A DNA stretch of 64,000 nucleotides from Microcoleus sp. FACHB-831 (lineage in GTDB: Bacteria > Cyanobacteriota > Cyanobacteriia > Cyanobacteriales > FACHB-T130): the NCBI RefSeq assembly GCF_014695585.1, contig NZ_JACJON010000040.1, positions 124,001-188,000 on the forward strand. The letters run 5' to 3'. Positions 1 through 8,711 of the stretch are shown piece after piece. How positions within the stretch are numbered: the stretch's first letter is position 1; every line of letters starts with the position of its first letter. Made by a program: the position numbers and the translations under genes. The notes below the pieces were generated by a model. It saw nothing but the letters and a program-made list of their open reading frames with translations, did not search any database and had not been told where the DNA came from.

Positions 1-1
1 T

Positions 2-364
2 ATCGACGCCCTCGAAAGCCAGCCAGAACCTCGGATTATCAATATCTGCACTGAAGTGAAGAGTGGCGATCGCGAAGGTTCTCTGCCTAACCCTGATTGC
101 CCAACCCCCAATAATACACATGTTGCGATTCGGATTAAAGACAACGGGCCGGGAATGACGGAGCAAGTAAAAAAGCGTCTGTTTGACCCCTTCTTTACCA
201 CCAAGCCAGTTGGTAAGGGAACAGGTCTTGGTCTATCGATTTCCCACCATGTCGTAGTGGAGAAACATGGAGGGACTCTGCAATGTGTCTCCCAGCCAGG
301 AGAGGGAGCCGAATTCTGGATTGAGATTCCGGTTGCAGCCGCTGGGGAAGGCTCTGCTACGTGA
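2..364 (+). CDS. Sensor histidine kinase, C-terminal fragment (HATPase_c)
   Basis: The window opens inside this gene, so only about 120 C-terminal residues are seen. They carry the ATP-binding boxes of a two-component sensor kinase: an IKDNGPGM N/G1-type box, an F box (LFDPFFTTK), and a G2 box (GTGLGLSISHHVV). The family autophosphorylates a histidine and passes the phosphate to a response regulator. The reading frame is open to the left edge with no stop, so the true start lies upstream. Residues 20-40, between the N box and the preceding strand, look like a low-complexity loop. The input domain and signal cannot be judged from this piece. A tRNA gene follows 84 bp downstream. Confidence 0.9.
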   Translation: MDALESQPEPRIINICTEVKSGDREGSLPNPDCPTPNNTHVAIRIKDNGPGMTEQVKKRLFDPFFTTKPVGKGTGLGLSISHHVVVEKHGGTLQCVSQPGEGAEFWIEIPVAAAGEGSAT

Positions 365-448
365 TGAGAGAGACTTCCTAAAGAAAATTAGAAAAAATTG
401 TTGACAATTCCTCGGTAGCAACTGCTATTATATGTAAGGCGAAATCAA

Positions 449-520
449 TGGGGTGTCGCCAAGTGGTAAGGCATCTGGTTTTGGTCCAGACATTCCGAGG
501 TTCGAATCCTTGCACCCCAG
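449..520 (+). tRNA. tRNA-Gln (anticodon TTG)
   Basis: This is a complete 72-nt cloverleaf. The acceptor arms TGGGGTG (449-455) and CACCCCA (513-519) pair fully, with discriminator G520. The anticodon stem TCTGG/CCAGA holds the loop TTTTGGT, which gives anticodon TTG (reads CAA/CAG, Gln). The T arm contains GGTTCGAATCC. No CCA is encoded. A perfect palindrome follows eight bases later. Confidence 0.95.
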
Positions 521-527
521 TTTAATT

Positions 528-555
528 ATAGAGACGCGATTAATCGCGTCTCTAT
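528..555. repeat. 28-bp perfect palindrome downstream of tRNA-Gln
   Basis: The arms around GAGACGCGAT/ATCGCGTCTC are perfectly self-complementary across 28 bases and are followed by GCTTTTTAAGG. As RNA it would form a hairpin next to a short T-run, so it could end tRNA-Gln transcription. A near copy lies inside the DUF4278 gene at about 38926-38948, which points to a dispersed repeat family rather than only a terminator. Confidence 0.75.
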
Positions 556-614
556 GCTTTTTAAGGCAAGGCAATGTGTGGCAAGATAAACGGTAAAATT
601 GCCGCGACCAAAAT

Positions 615-1403
615 ATGCCTGCGATCGCTCCTAATATTCTCGCTCTTGATTTTGACGGTGTTCTCTGCGATGGGCTAATCGAGTATTTCCAGACGGCTTG
701 GCGCACTTATTGCCAAATCTGGTCGCCCAGTAGTCTGACACCGCCTGACGATATGGCTCCGATTTTCTACCGATTGCGCCCGGTAATTGAAGTCGGCTGG
801 GAAATGCCTGTTTTAATTAGGGCGCTAGTACTGGCAATACCTGAAGAAAAGATTTTGCAGGAGTGGCCCTCTGTAGCCCAGCAAATTCTGCTAGAAGATA
901 ATCTGAGTGCAGGTGATATTGGCGTAAAGCTAGATAGCCTGCGCGATGAATGGATAGAGACAGACTTAGAAACTTGGTTGGGGTTGCATAGGTTTTATCC
1001 GAGTGTAGTCGAGAAAATGCGATCGCTGCTTGCTGATTCGTCGGTACAGCCGATTATTGTCACTACCAAAGAAGGACGCTTCGTGCGCCAGTTATTGCAG
1101 CAGCAACAAATTGAGATGCGCGACGAATGGATTATTGGTAAAGAGTGCAAGCGTCCCAAACATCAAATTTTGCGGGAATTAATAGAGGCGTCTAACAAGG
1201 ATGCTGTTAGCCTTTGGTTTATCGAAGACCGACTTAAAACCTTACAATCGGTGCAACAGCAACCCGACCTGAATCAAGTAAGGCTATACTTAGCAGATTG
1301 GGGCTACAACACTGCGATCGCGCGGGAATCTGTCCGCAATGACGAACGAATTAAGCTATTGTCTCTATCGCAGTTTGCCCAAGATTTCGATAATTGGCCT
1401 TAG
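615..1403 (+). CDS. HAD-superfamily hydrolase
   Basis: This 262-residue protein has the haloacid dehalogenase layout. Motif I is LDFDGVLCD with the nucleophile/acid pair D12 and D14. A motif II-like VTTKEGRF lies near residue 150, and a motif IV-like acidic pair (FIEDR, E204-D205) is near the end. A helical cap probably fills residues 20-140. The family covers phosphatases and phosphoglycolate-type hydrolases; the substrate cannot be read from the sequence. The start ATG lies just downstream of the tRNA/palindrome block. The gene is followed by a 76-bp gap filled with heptad repeats and then a NurA-type nuclease gene on the same strand. Confidence 0.8.
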   Translation: MPAIAPNILALDFDGVLCDGLIEYFQTAWRTYCQIWSPSSLTPPDDMAPIFYRLRPVIEVGWEMPVLIRALVLAIPEEKILQEWPSVAQQILLEDNLSAGDIGVKLDSLRDEWIETDLETWLGLHRFYPSVVEKMRSLLADSSVQPIIVTTKEGRFVRQLLQQQQIEMRDEWIIGKECKRPKHQILRELIEASNKDAVSLWFIEDRLKTLQSVQQQPDLNQVRLYLADWGYNTAIARESVRNDERIKLLSLSQFAQDFDNWP

Positions 1404-1410
1404 TAAAGTT

Positions 1411-1478
1411 GGGATTTTGGATTCAGATTTAGATGAACGATCCAAAATCCTAAATCTAAAATCTAAAATCTAAAATCC
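1411..1478. repeat. Heptanucleotide repeat tract (TAAAATC/GATTTTG type)
   Basis: Copies of an ATCTAAA/ATCCAAA-like heptad occur in both orientations: GATTTTGGATT on the left, and a tandem run of TCTAAAA units on the right up to the start codon of the next gene. The two halves are partly complementary. The same heptad family recurs at 2063, 14152, 18525, 28089 and 58134. Confidence 0.75.
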
Positions 1479-1479
1479 T

Positions 1480-2763
1480 ATGCTGGATTTAAACAAACTA
1501 GCCGGACAAATCCCTGGTATCAGCACGCACCTGACAGAAGTTGCAGCTGCTAGCCGCATACGCCTAGAACGCGCCCAAGAATTTTTAGAAGAAGCTTACC
1601 AACAACAGGCAGAGTTGGTGCAGAAACAAGAACAGTGGCAACATCGTATATGTTTCAGCGCCGCCGTTCCCATAGAGCCTTTGGATACTCGCATTTACGT
1701 GCAGACTCCCCCGGCTCAACACACAGTCATTGCTACTGATGGTTCTCAGATGGCGCCAAACCATCATGAAATAGCTTATTGCTATTTAATTAATATGGGT
1801 TTGGTGATGCTGCATTACGGGCAAAGTTTGCACCCAGTTTTAGATAGCGTGCCGGAAGTTTTCTATAAATCTGAAGATCTTTATGTTTCTCGCGAGTGGG
1901 GAATTAAAACAGAGGAATGGATGGGTTATCGGCGCACGGTTTCAGAGGTACTGCTGTTGGCTGAAGCGGCAACAACTTGGGCTAACACTGCTAATGTTAA
2001 ATTGCCGATTTTTGATAGTGCTGAAAATGCTACACCGTCCACAACTAACGAGCAATCTAACCATCCAAAATCCAAAATCCAAAATCTAAAATCGCCAGTT
2101 CCAATGTTAGCGATGACAGATGGGCCGTTAATTTATTGGTTTCTAGACAAGCTGCCATCTGACGCCCGCGATCGCATCCTTCCCCCCATCTTAGAGGCTT
2201 GGGATACAATGCGTGACTCTAAAGTTCCTCTGATGGGATATGTCAGCGCCTCTCGCAGTTTTGAAGCGCTTAACTTCCTACGTTTGCAAGCTTGTCCCCA
2301 CGATGTACCTGATTGCACAACCCATTGCAACGGTGAAAGCGAAAAAGCACCTTGTCACGTTTTCGACCCGTTACGAGATACCAGCGTTTGGGCATCTCAA
2401 TTGCAACCCGGTCAACGCGGCCCTTTATGGCGCAGCGAACTGCGAATTCTCGATTGGTATGAGCAGCATCGCATCTACTTCTGCTATGTCCACGTAGGAA
2501 GTGAAATTGCCCGAATTGAAGTTCCGGGTTGGGTGGCTGAAGACGAGGAAATGTTTGAGGAAGCTTTGGGGTTGATGTTGGGTCAAGTACAGAAGGGTTA
2601 TGGGTATCCAGTTGCTTTGGCCGAAGCGCACAATCAGGCTGTAGTACGTGGGGGTGATCGCGCTCGTTTCTTTGCCCTCCTCGAACAACAAATGATTAAA
2701 GCAGGCTTGAGAAATGTCGGTACTTCCTACAAAGAAACCCGCAAGCGTGGCAGCATTGCTTGA
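1480..2763 (+). CDS. NurA-domain 5'-3' nuclease family protein
   Basis: A 427-residue protein of the NurA family (nucleases that process DNA double-strand-break ends, often with a HerA helicase). The family's first acidic motif is visible as IATDGSQ (residues 84-90, D87). A second one, AMTDGPLIYW, starts near residue 211 (D214). A C-terminal segment (GYPVALAEAHNQAVVRGGDR) matches the conserved family end. Residues about 184-207, between the two acidic motifs, are unlike the rest. They are encoded partly by tandem CCAAAAT heptads, giving a NHPKSKIQNLKS stretch, most likely an in-frame repeat insertion in a surface loop. No herA gene is nearby. Nuclease activity is inferred from family membership only. 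Confidence 0.8.
   Translation: MLDLNKLAGQIPGISTHLTEVAAASRIRLERAQEFLEEAYQQQAELVQKQEQWQHRICFSAAVPIEPLDTRIYVQTPPAQHTVIATDGSQMAPNHHEIAYCYLINMGLVMLHYGQSLHPVLDSVPEVFYKSEDLYVSREWGIKTEEWMGYRRTVSEVLLLAEAATTWANTANVKLPIFDSAENATPSTTNEQSNHPKSKIQNLKSPVPMLAMTDGPLIYWFLDKLPSDARDRILPPILEAWDTMRDSKVPLMGYVSASRSFEALNFLRLQACPHDVPDCTTHCNGESEKAPCHVFDPLRDTSVWASQLQPGQRGPLWRSELRILDWYEQHRIYFCYVHVGSEIARIEVPGWVAEDEEMFEEALGLMLGQVQKGYGYPVALAEAHNQAVVRGGDRARFFALLEQQMIKAGLRNVGTSYKETRKRGSIA
2063..2093. repeat. Heptad repeat inside the nurA-like gene
   Basis: About four tandem ATCCAAA/ATCTAAA heptads lie in frame within the coding sequence and encode the PKSKIQNLKS segment. This is the same repeat family as the intergenic tract at 1411-1478. 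Confidence 0.75.
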
Positions 2764-2841
2764 GCCATTGCTAAATTCTCTTTTTCTAGCTGTAAACGTT
2801 TAAGGATAACCCATTAGTAACTCAAAGCTTGCAGCTGCCTT

Positions 2842-4145
2842 TTATCCTTGAATGTTTACTACTAAACCAGAGTTTTTGAGCGATTTACGACCACTATCTT
2901 TTGCTACTCCTACCCCTAACTCTGCCAACTCTATTGTTTTTGAGAGTAGCTCGATATTTACTAAAATATTTTCAGCGTTTCCATCACGCGCTATGTCTTC
3001 CTGCTTATTTGTATTTTCACCGCGTAAGTAGTAATATTCACAGCCTACTTGATTACTCAAAGCCCAGAAACAAACAGTTACATAGTTTGCAGAAAAAAGT
3101 TATATAACCTTAGTTCCTCGATTGCAGAAAACTACGTTACTCAATCCGGCTCCATGAGGAGCTATTACAACTTGAGCAGAAGAAAATAGTGCTGCTTGAT
3201 CGGATACGGATAGCGACTCTAATGTTACCTGTTCAAAGCCAAATTTTTTTAAAAAATTTATCACCTCAACTTCATTAATAACTCTACGACAACTGCCTTT
3301 GCACGGCTGATATAAATTCGTTTGGGTAAATCTGAGTTGTTAATGCCTGGCTTAAGTAAAAATTCTTTTCTGAGGAAATCACAGACCCATTTAGGCATAT
3401 TACCTGTTCTTCCCGCTAAAGATGGAACAACTAATGTATCTGTTTTTATATGATGGTATTTCAAACTTTCTACTAGCTTCGTTTCCGGAATTTGCAATAA
3501 ATTTAGCGTCTCGCGCTGATACGGAAATTTGTAAGTATTAATTATGAACTTGTCTATATCTTATATAGAAATTCCACTAGAACGCAGTAAATGAATTCGC
3601 GGCAATACATCAAACATCCAATGAAAGTAGCCTTCACCGCCTATGACTGATAAAACCGCTACTTTACCCGGTACTTTATAGACTGATGGTAATTTCCACT
3701 CTATAAAATTTAAAGGCTCTTTTGGAGCATTGGAAAAATTACTTGAAACATCAGCTACCAGATAACCATCTGGAGTTACTACTGCACCGTTTCTATTCCA
3801 AACTTCTCCATCCGGAAATACAGCAACAAAGGCGGCGGGAGATTCATGCTTATATTCTATATCAAATTCGCCATGAATCTTTTCATCAACTGTTTTAGGT
3901 TGGGTTATATAAATTTTATTACTGTTATAGATTTCTTTATAAGTTGCTTTAATCACGCCTTTATCCTTGTTATATGCATTAACTCCATAAAGAGCTGATT
4001 TATAAATTCCTTTAGGATATTTTATAAAAATTGTAATACCAGGCATCCGGAATATTTTTCCTATAGCAGAGTAGCGAGTTTTCCTTGTTGATGCTTTTAT
4101 ATAAGTGAAATATGTATTAAATCTTTCTTTGATCTTTTTGTACAT
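2842..4145 (-). pseudogene. Glycosyltransferase family 61 (DUF563) pseudogene
   Basis: Reading the minus strand, three pieces join into one GT61-like protein. The first (4145 to 3564) ends in GGEGYFHWMFDVLPRIHLL, the family hallmark. It then hits an in-frame TAA at 3561-3563, but the same frame continues as DIDKFIINTYKFPYQRETLN and LPKRIYISRAKA. A one-base loss near 3291-3296 shifts the frame; in the new frame the sequence reads CRRVINEVEVINFLKKFGFE and VVIAPHGAGLSNVVFC, also typical of GT61. A second in-frame TAA (3100-3102) follows GTKVI, after which ALSNQVGCEYYYLRGE completes the family C-terminus. Two stops plus a frameshift indicate loss of function. The intact gene would have added a sugar to a surface polysaccharide. 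An assembly error is unlikely to explain all three lesions. Confidence 0.8.
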
Positions 4146-4770
4146 TTAATTTTTCTCCAACTCCACTTTGATTTTTATGACTATTAGTTTATTAGGTCAC
4201 GGTGCAAATTTCTGAGTAAGGTTTATTAATGTTGCAAGAAACGTGGTAGTAAAGTTGACAAAAAAACTTATAAAACTTTATCTAGCTAAAGATATAGATG
4301 GTTAATCTAATAACGTGAGGCAGTGCTTGTTAGAGCAAACTTATAAGCCATATCCACCAGTACTTCTAGACTGGTGAATATAGCTTCTAAGGTTTGTTTA
4401 TTTAGTTTCTATATTTATGAGTAAATGCAAGTATTTCCGCCATATTAATTAACCCAACTATCCAAAGCATTAAAATTTAAATAATACTGTTGGTAGTTTT
4501 ATATCAATTCAATAAATGTAAGAAGAAAAATCGCCATATCGGTCAGATGCAGGGGTTTAACTTTGGAAAACAAATTATTATTTACTTGAATGATGTTAGT
4601 AATGACATCGATGTCTGAACCTCCTCCTAAAATGCTTGCTAGCGCTTTATTCAAGCACGGGGAAATAGCCTCCAAAGTTATTCTTCCCAAACTGCCATTG
4701 CAGTTATTAACATGGTTAGCTCAGATAGAATATAAGGTTACTATCGTAGAAGCTACCGTTCAAAGCTTAA
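4146..4770. other. Intergenic stretch without a recognisable gene
   Basis: This is AT-rich sequence between the GT61 pseudogene and xseB. Short open frames exist on both strands (for example 4499-4690 minus and 4590-4808 plus), but they overlap each other antisense, lack clear ribosome-binding sites and resemble no known family. The only structure seen is an imperfect inverted repeat at about 4335-4397. Confidence 0.5.
4335..4397. repeat. Imperfect inverted repeat (hairpin core 4355-4376)
   Basis: The core arms CACCAG (4355-4360) and CTGGTG (4371-4376) enclose a 10-base loop. The outer arms (CAAAC at 4336-4340 and GTTTG at 4392-4396, with AT-rich matches between) extend the pairing with several mismatches. 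Its role is unknown; it could be a decayed mobile-element end or a transcript hairpin. Confidence 0.4.
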
Positions 4771-5031
4771 TCAAAAAGATTCTGTTTCTTCGGCCAGCGT
4801 GTGTATAACTAAATTCATCTGCTGCCGCTTTTGGGCGAGAAAGTTTTCGCATTGCCGCAAATATTCTATGGCGGCGTTAAATTCATCGAAAACTGAGGCT
4901 AGTTCCATTTCGCCGGATTCAATTTTATTGACAATAGCCTCAACTTTGGCAACTGTGACTTCATAATTCCAGGCTTCTTGGTTGGGAACGCTAGCTGACT
5001 TGCGGCGTGAAGTACGGGTGGAATCGCTCAT
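4771..5031 (-). CDS. xseB: Exodeoxyribonuclease VII small subunit
   Basis: An 86-residue XseB subunit. Several small subunits bind each large XseA subunit to form exonuclease VII, which cuts single-stranded DNA into oligonucleotides in repair. The helical core (WNYEVTVAKVEAIVNKIESG, then MELASVFDEFNAAIEYLRQC) is the conserved family signature. I chose the ATG at 5031. An upstream in-frame start at 5070 would add 13 residues (including NPQSKI) encoded by heptad-like repeat sequence, which is unlikely to be native. It lies 50 bp downstream of xseA on the same strand, consistent with a two-gene operon. Confidence 0.85.
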   Translation of the reverse strand: MSDSTRTSRRKSASVPNQEAWNYEVTVAKVEAIVNKIESGEMELASVFDEFNAAIEYLRQCENFLAQKRQQMNLVIHTLAEETESF

Positions 5032-5081
5032 ATAAATTTTAGATTGTGGATTTTGGGTTAAAGTAATCAACCGAGCTGATA

Positions 5082-6305
5082 TTATTCTTTATCGATAATC
5101 TCGGTAATTGTGGCTTTAAGACTACCTTCGCCTAGCTGAATATATAGTTCTTGTCCGAGATTTAAATTGTTAGAGGAACGGGCGATCGCTCCCTTTTCTT
5201 CCCTGACCACAGCATAGCCACGCTTTAGCACGCTATTCGGGTCAAGAGTTGCTAACTTTTCTTTTAACAACTGAACGTTACCAGTTGCTTGCTCTAAACG
5301 GCGCGATGTTGCCCTGTGCAAATATTGACGAATATCACCAATTTTCTGCATTTCTCGCTGAATTTGGCGGTCAAGAGGCAGACGCTGCAATCGCGATCGC
5401 AGTCTTTCCAGTTTGTCCTCGCTTGTCTTCAACCGTTCGTACACCGCATCGTTCAGAGCATCTAGTCTGGAAAGATGTTCCGTGTAAAGACTAGCTAATT
5501 CTGGCACAACTCGTTCAGCCGCAGCCGTAGGAGTATGAGCGCAAAAATCGGCAACTAAGTCAGCTAGAGACTCATCTCGCTGATGTCCTATCCCAGTAAT
5601 TACAGGAATCGAACAGCTAGCGATCGCTCTCACCACCCTCTCATCATTAAAACAAGCTAATTCCTCAACTGCCCCACCTCCTCGCGCCAAAATCAATACC
5701 TCGGCGCGACCATCTCGCGCTACCCGATCGATGGCGGCTGCAATAGAGTCCGGTGCTTGTTCGCCTTGCACTATAGCGGGCGAAAACAGTACGTGCAACC
5801 CCGGATAACGTTGCCCTAAAGTACGTTGAATGTCTCCCCAGGCGGCAGCTTGGGGTGAAGTGACAACAGCAATAGTTTGCGGGTGGATGGGGAGGCTACG
5901 CTTTCTTTGTTCATCAAATAAACCTTCCGTCTCAAGCCGATCTCGAAGTTGGCGCAAGCGTAGTGCCTGCAACCCTTCACCAGCAGGCAAAGCTTGCCAA
6001 ATATTAAGCTGATACTCTCCCCGCTTCGGATAGAGGCTGATAGTCCCCAACACAATCAACTGCTCTCCCACTACAGGCAGTACAGCTAGTTTGCTTACAG
6101 AGCGGCTCCACGCCACACAGCGCATAGAAGCATCGCCTTTGGGGTCTTGCAGCGTGAAGTACAGTCCGCTGGGATACTGCCTAGCGCTGGAGACTTCACC
6201 AGTTACCCAAACCTGCCTCAGCCGATCGTCCTGCTCTAGCAGGTCTTGGATGTAAGATGTTAATCCTCCTACCGAAAGAGGCGTATCAACAAGCAAAGTG
6301 CCCAT
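5082..6305 (-). CDS. xseA: Exodeoxyribonuclease VII large subunit
   Basis: A 407-residue catalytic subunit of exonuclease VII. The N-terminal OB-fold (about residues 10-105) contains VWVTGEVSSARQYPSGLYFT and QDPKGDASMRCVAW. The catalytic region (130-400) contains IAVVTSPQAAAWGDI, RGGGAVEELACFND and ITGIGHQRDESLADLVADF, all hallmarks of XseA. A long coiled coil at about 270-360 is the docking site for XseB. Length is normal for the family. It is followed by xseB. Divergent recA starts about 285 bp away, so the locus groups two DNA repair functions. Confidence 0.93.
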   Translation of the reverse strand: MGTLLVDTPLSVGGLTSYIQDLLEQDDRLRQVWVTGEVSSARQYPSGLYFTLQDPKGDASMRCVAWSRSVSKLAVLPVVGEQLIVLGTISLYPKRGEYQLNIWQALPAGEGLQALRLRQLRDRLETEGLFDEQRKRSLPIHPQTIAVVTSPQAAAWGDIQRTLGQRYPGLHVLFSPAIVQGEQAPDSIAAAIDRVARDGRAEVLILARGGGAVEELACFNDERVVRAIASCSIPVITGIGHQRDESLADLVADFCAHTPTAAAERVVPELASLYTEHLSRLDALNDAVYERLKTSEDKLERLRSRLQRLPLDRQIQREMQKIGDIRQYLHRATSRRLEQATGNVQLLKEKLATLDPNSVLKRGYAVVREEKGAIARSSNNLNLGQELYIQLGEGSLKATITEIIDKE

Positions 6306-6427
6306 ATATGCCAGATTATTGCTGAAAAATATTTATATATGCCATTCTAAATCTAGAAAAACCTAGAAAACTTGCAAAAACACTAAATTTTAAAACCTCG
6401 TTTTTTTTGAGATACCTGTGATAAGAT

Positions 6428-6441
6428 AATACACATGTACC
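6428..6441 (-). promoter_or_regulatory. Candidate LexA-type box upstream of recA
   Basis: On the minus strand this reads GGTACATGTGTATT. It matches the cyanobacterial LexA consensus RGTAC-N3-DGTWCB at all but one defined position. It lies about 150 bp upstream of the recA start, where an SOS operator could sit. Whether SOS control is active in this organism is unknown; in some cyanobacteria LexA has other roles. Confidence 0.35.
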
Positions 6442-6589
6442 AGTTAGCTGCCAAGCTTTAAAGTCTGAAACCAGACGCATTGTAGAGATTTGTGGTTGTT
6501 TGGCAGGGTAGGTAATGCAAAATCTCTACAGCAGAAGATAAAACTTATCTCTAACTTGGTTGCGTCCCCACACTCTTTTTGAGGCATTA

Positions 6590-7663
6590 ATGGCTACCCA
6601 TTTAACAAAGAATCCCGATAAAGAAAAAGCCCTATCCCTGGTGCTGAACCAGATTGAAAAGTCGTTTGGTAAAGGAGCCATCATGCGGCTGGGCGATGCC
6701 AGCCGCATGAAGGTGGAAACCATCTCCAGTGGGGCAATGACGCTGGATTTAGCCTTGGGCGGTGGCTTGCCGAAGGGACGGGTAATTGAAATTTATGGGC
6801 CAGAAAGTGCTGGTAAGACGACACTAGCACTGCACGCGCTCGCAGAAATCCAAAAAGCCGGAGGCGTTGCCGCTTTTGTCGATGCCGAACACGCCTTAGA
6901 CCCCGCCTACGCTGCCGTACTGGGTGTTGATATTGAAAACCTATTAATTTCCCAACCAGATAACGGCGAGTCAGCGCTGGAAATCGTAGATCAGCTCGTT
7001 CGCTCTGCCGCCGTTGATATCGTGGTTATCGACTCTGTAGCTGCACTCGTACCTCGCGCTGAAATTGAAGGCGATATGGGTGATGCCCATGTCGGTTTGC
7101 AAGCCCGTTTGATGAGCCAAGCTCTGCGGAAAGTTGCTGGTAACATTGGTAAATCTGGCTGTACGGTCATTTTCCTCAACCAGCTACGGCAAAAAATTGG
7201 CGTTACTTACGGTAGCCCAGAAACCACAACTGGCGGTAACGCGCTTAAGTTCTATGCGTCTGTCCGCCTAGACATTCGCCGGATTCAAACGCTGAAAAAA
7301 GCGAATGAAGAATACGGTATCCGCGCTAAGGTCAAAGTTGCTAAGAATAAAGTCGCTGCTCCGTTCCGCATAGCTGAGTTTGATATTATCTTTGGCAAAG
7401 GCATTTCCCAAGTGGGATGTCTGGTGGATTTGGCCGAACAAACTGGAGCAGTTGTCCGCAAGGGAGCTTGGTACAGCCACAACGGTGAAAATATCGCTCA
7501 AGGGCGGGATAACACCATGAAGTACCTCGAAGAGAATGAGGAATTCAGAGCGAAGATTGAGAAGATGGTGCGCGAAGAACTGGATCGTGGAGCAGTTGTT
7601 CCCGCTAATTCAGTCACCCCAGCTGATAGCGACGACGATGACGATGTTCTAGATGAAGATTAA
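6590..7663 (+). CDS. recA: Recombinase RecA
   Basis: A 357-residue RecA, the ATP-dependent strand-exchange protein of homologous recombination and SOS induction. Walker A is GPESAGKTT (residues 70-78) and the Walker B region is [12 protein letters not shown]. The L1/L2 loops ([37 protein letters not shown]) and an acidic tail ([11 protein letters not shown]) are all present. The ATG at 6590 gives the usual [16 protein letters not shown] start; an upstream non-ATG start would add about ten unconserved residues. No intein or frameshift is present. The upstream region carries a possible LexA box, and a strong terminator follows 20 bp after the stop. Confidence 0.97.
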   Translation: MATHLTKNPDKEKALSLVLNQIEKSFGKGAIMRLGDASRMKVETISSGAMTLDLALGGGLPKGRVIEIYGPESAGKTTLALHALAEIQKAGGVAAFVDAEHALDPAYAAVLGVDIENLLISQPDNGESALEIVDQLVRSAAVDIVVIDSVAALVPRAEIEGDMGDAHVGLQARLMSQALRKVAGNIGKSGCTVIFLNQLRQKIGVTYGSPETTTGGNALKFYASVRLDIRRIQTLKKANEEYGIRAKVKVAKNKVAAPFRIAEFDIIFGKGISQVGCLVDLAEQTGAVVRKGAWYSHNGENIAQGRDNTMKYLEENEEFRAKIEKMVREELDRGAVVPANSVTPADSDDDDDVLDED

Positions 7664-7682
7664 TTAATTCTCGCTTTGGGGC

Positions 7683-7718
7683 AAAAAGCTTCCCAGACTG
7701 CTATCTGGGAAGCTTTTT
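7683..7718 (+). terminator. Rho-independent terminator of recA
   Basis: A perfect 15-bp stem (arms AAAAAGCTTCCCAGA and its complement) with a six-base loop (7698-7703), ending in a T-run. It lies between convergent recA and the FHA gene and is nearly symmetric, so it may serve both. Confidence 0.9.
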
Positions 7719-7731
7719 TGGTATTTTATTT

Positions 7732-8457
7732 TTACTTTGATTGCCGCTGGTAAAAACGGTCTAATATTTCGCCTTGCTGGGGATTATTTAATTTTGGGGA
7801 TAAGGGTGGAGCCAAGGGATCGGATGAGGACAAATCCCCTTTCAAAAAGGCGGATGTGTCGTCAGGATTGTCGTTAGGCAGTACATCCCAGTCAATAGAT
7901 GATATTGAAATCATGTCTTCGGCGGTTGTTCCCTGTGGTGCGGCGGCTATAGTGTTGAGTTGTGCCAGTAAATCGGGGGGAACTTCGTTTAAGGGTTGGG
8001 TTTGCCCGCAGAAGAAAAAGGAAAATACAACGCTGCCCAGCCTAATGCGATCGCCATCTTTGAGCAGTTGGCGTTGATGCACTGGCTCTCCATTTATGTA
8101 AGAACCATTGGTGCTGCTTAGGTCATAAAAATAAAAACCATCGTTGTCGATATATTGAATGGCAGCATGGCGGCGAGACAACTTACGATCTTGCATCCGC
8201 ATAGCCAAACCGCGATCGCGTCCTATAGCCCAAACCCGCTGCGGTTGCAGCAGCATCTGGCTTTTCCCATTCAATAAATTTGTTACCAAATATACTTGCC
8301 GCTCTTGGACAACCCCCTGCACGTACCTCGGACTGATGCCACTCAGAGATTTATTGCTGGTGTTTTCCAACTGGAGAATTTCATCGAGCAACCCGCGATG
8401 ATGCTCGTAGAGCTTGAGAAATACCTGATACAGACCTATTCGTTGTTCGATTTCCAT
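7732..8457 (-). CDS. FHA-domain protein
   Basis: A 241-residue protein with one forkhead-associated domain at about residues 72-148. The conserved phosphothreonine-binding residues are visible: VWAIGRD (G79-R80), LSRRHAAI (S94, H97) and SSTNGSYING (residues 114-123). The first 45 residues are helical and probably mediate other contacts. The C-terminal 90 residues are polar, proline- and acid-rich and likely disordered. FHA proteins read Ser/Thr-kinase phosphorylation; the partner kinase is not in this window. It converges on recA with a shared terminator between them. Confidence 0.85.
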   Translation of the reverse strand: MEIEQRIGLYQVFLKLYEHHRGLLDEILQLENTSNKSLSGISPRYVQGVVQERQVYLVTNLLNGKSQMLLQPQRVWAIGRDRGLAMRMQDRKLSRRHAAIQYIDNDGFYFYDLSSTNGSYINGEPVHQRQLLKDGDRIRLGSVVFSFFFCGQTQPLNEVPPDLLAQLNTIAAAPQGTTAEDMISISSIDWDVLPNDNPDDTSAFLKGDLSSSDPLAPPLSPKLNNPQQGEILDRFYQRQSK

Positions 8458-8711
8458 ATCTTCGGATGAACAAGGGCAGAGCTGAGGTGTCTGTAGCTTT
8501 TAAAAATTCTTAGCTTCAGAGTTTTTATTTTTGAATAAATAAAATCCCTTTCTAACTCAAAAGGCAACGCTAGATAAACTCTTTCAGTCACTATACCCCA
8601 AGCCATATACTCAGAGCTACGCTACCTCTCTACTTCCTAGCTTAGAGCGCCGACAAGGGAGACAATTCAGCGCTGTTACTGGAAATTATTCAATTGCCTG
8701 CATGAGAAAGT

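Noticed and set aside
1411..1478. Possible CRISPR-like array from regular repeats
   Set aside because: The units are 7-bp tandem heptads without unique spacers or cas genes; they are cyanobacterial short tandem repeats.
4499..4808. Overlapping open frames on both strands as candidate small genes
   Set aside because: No ribosome-binding site, no family resemblance, and each is antisense to the other.
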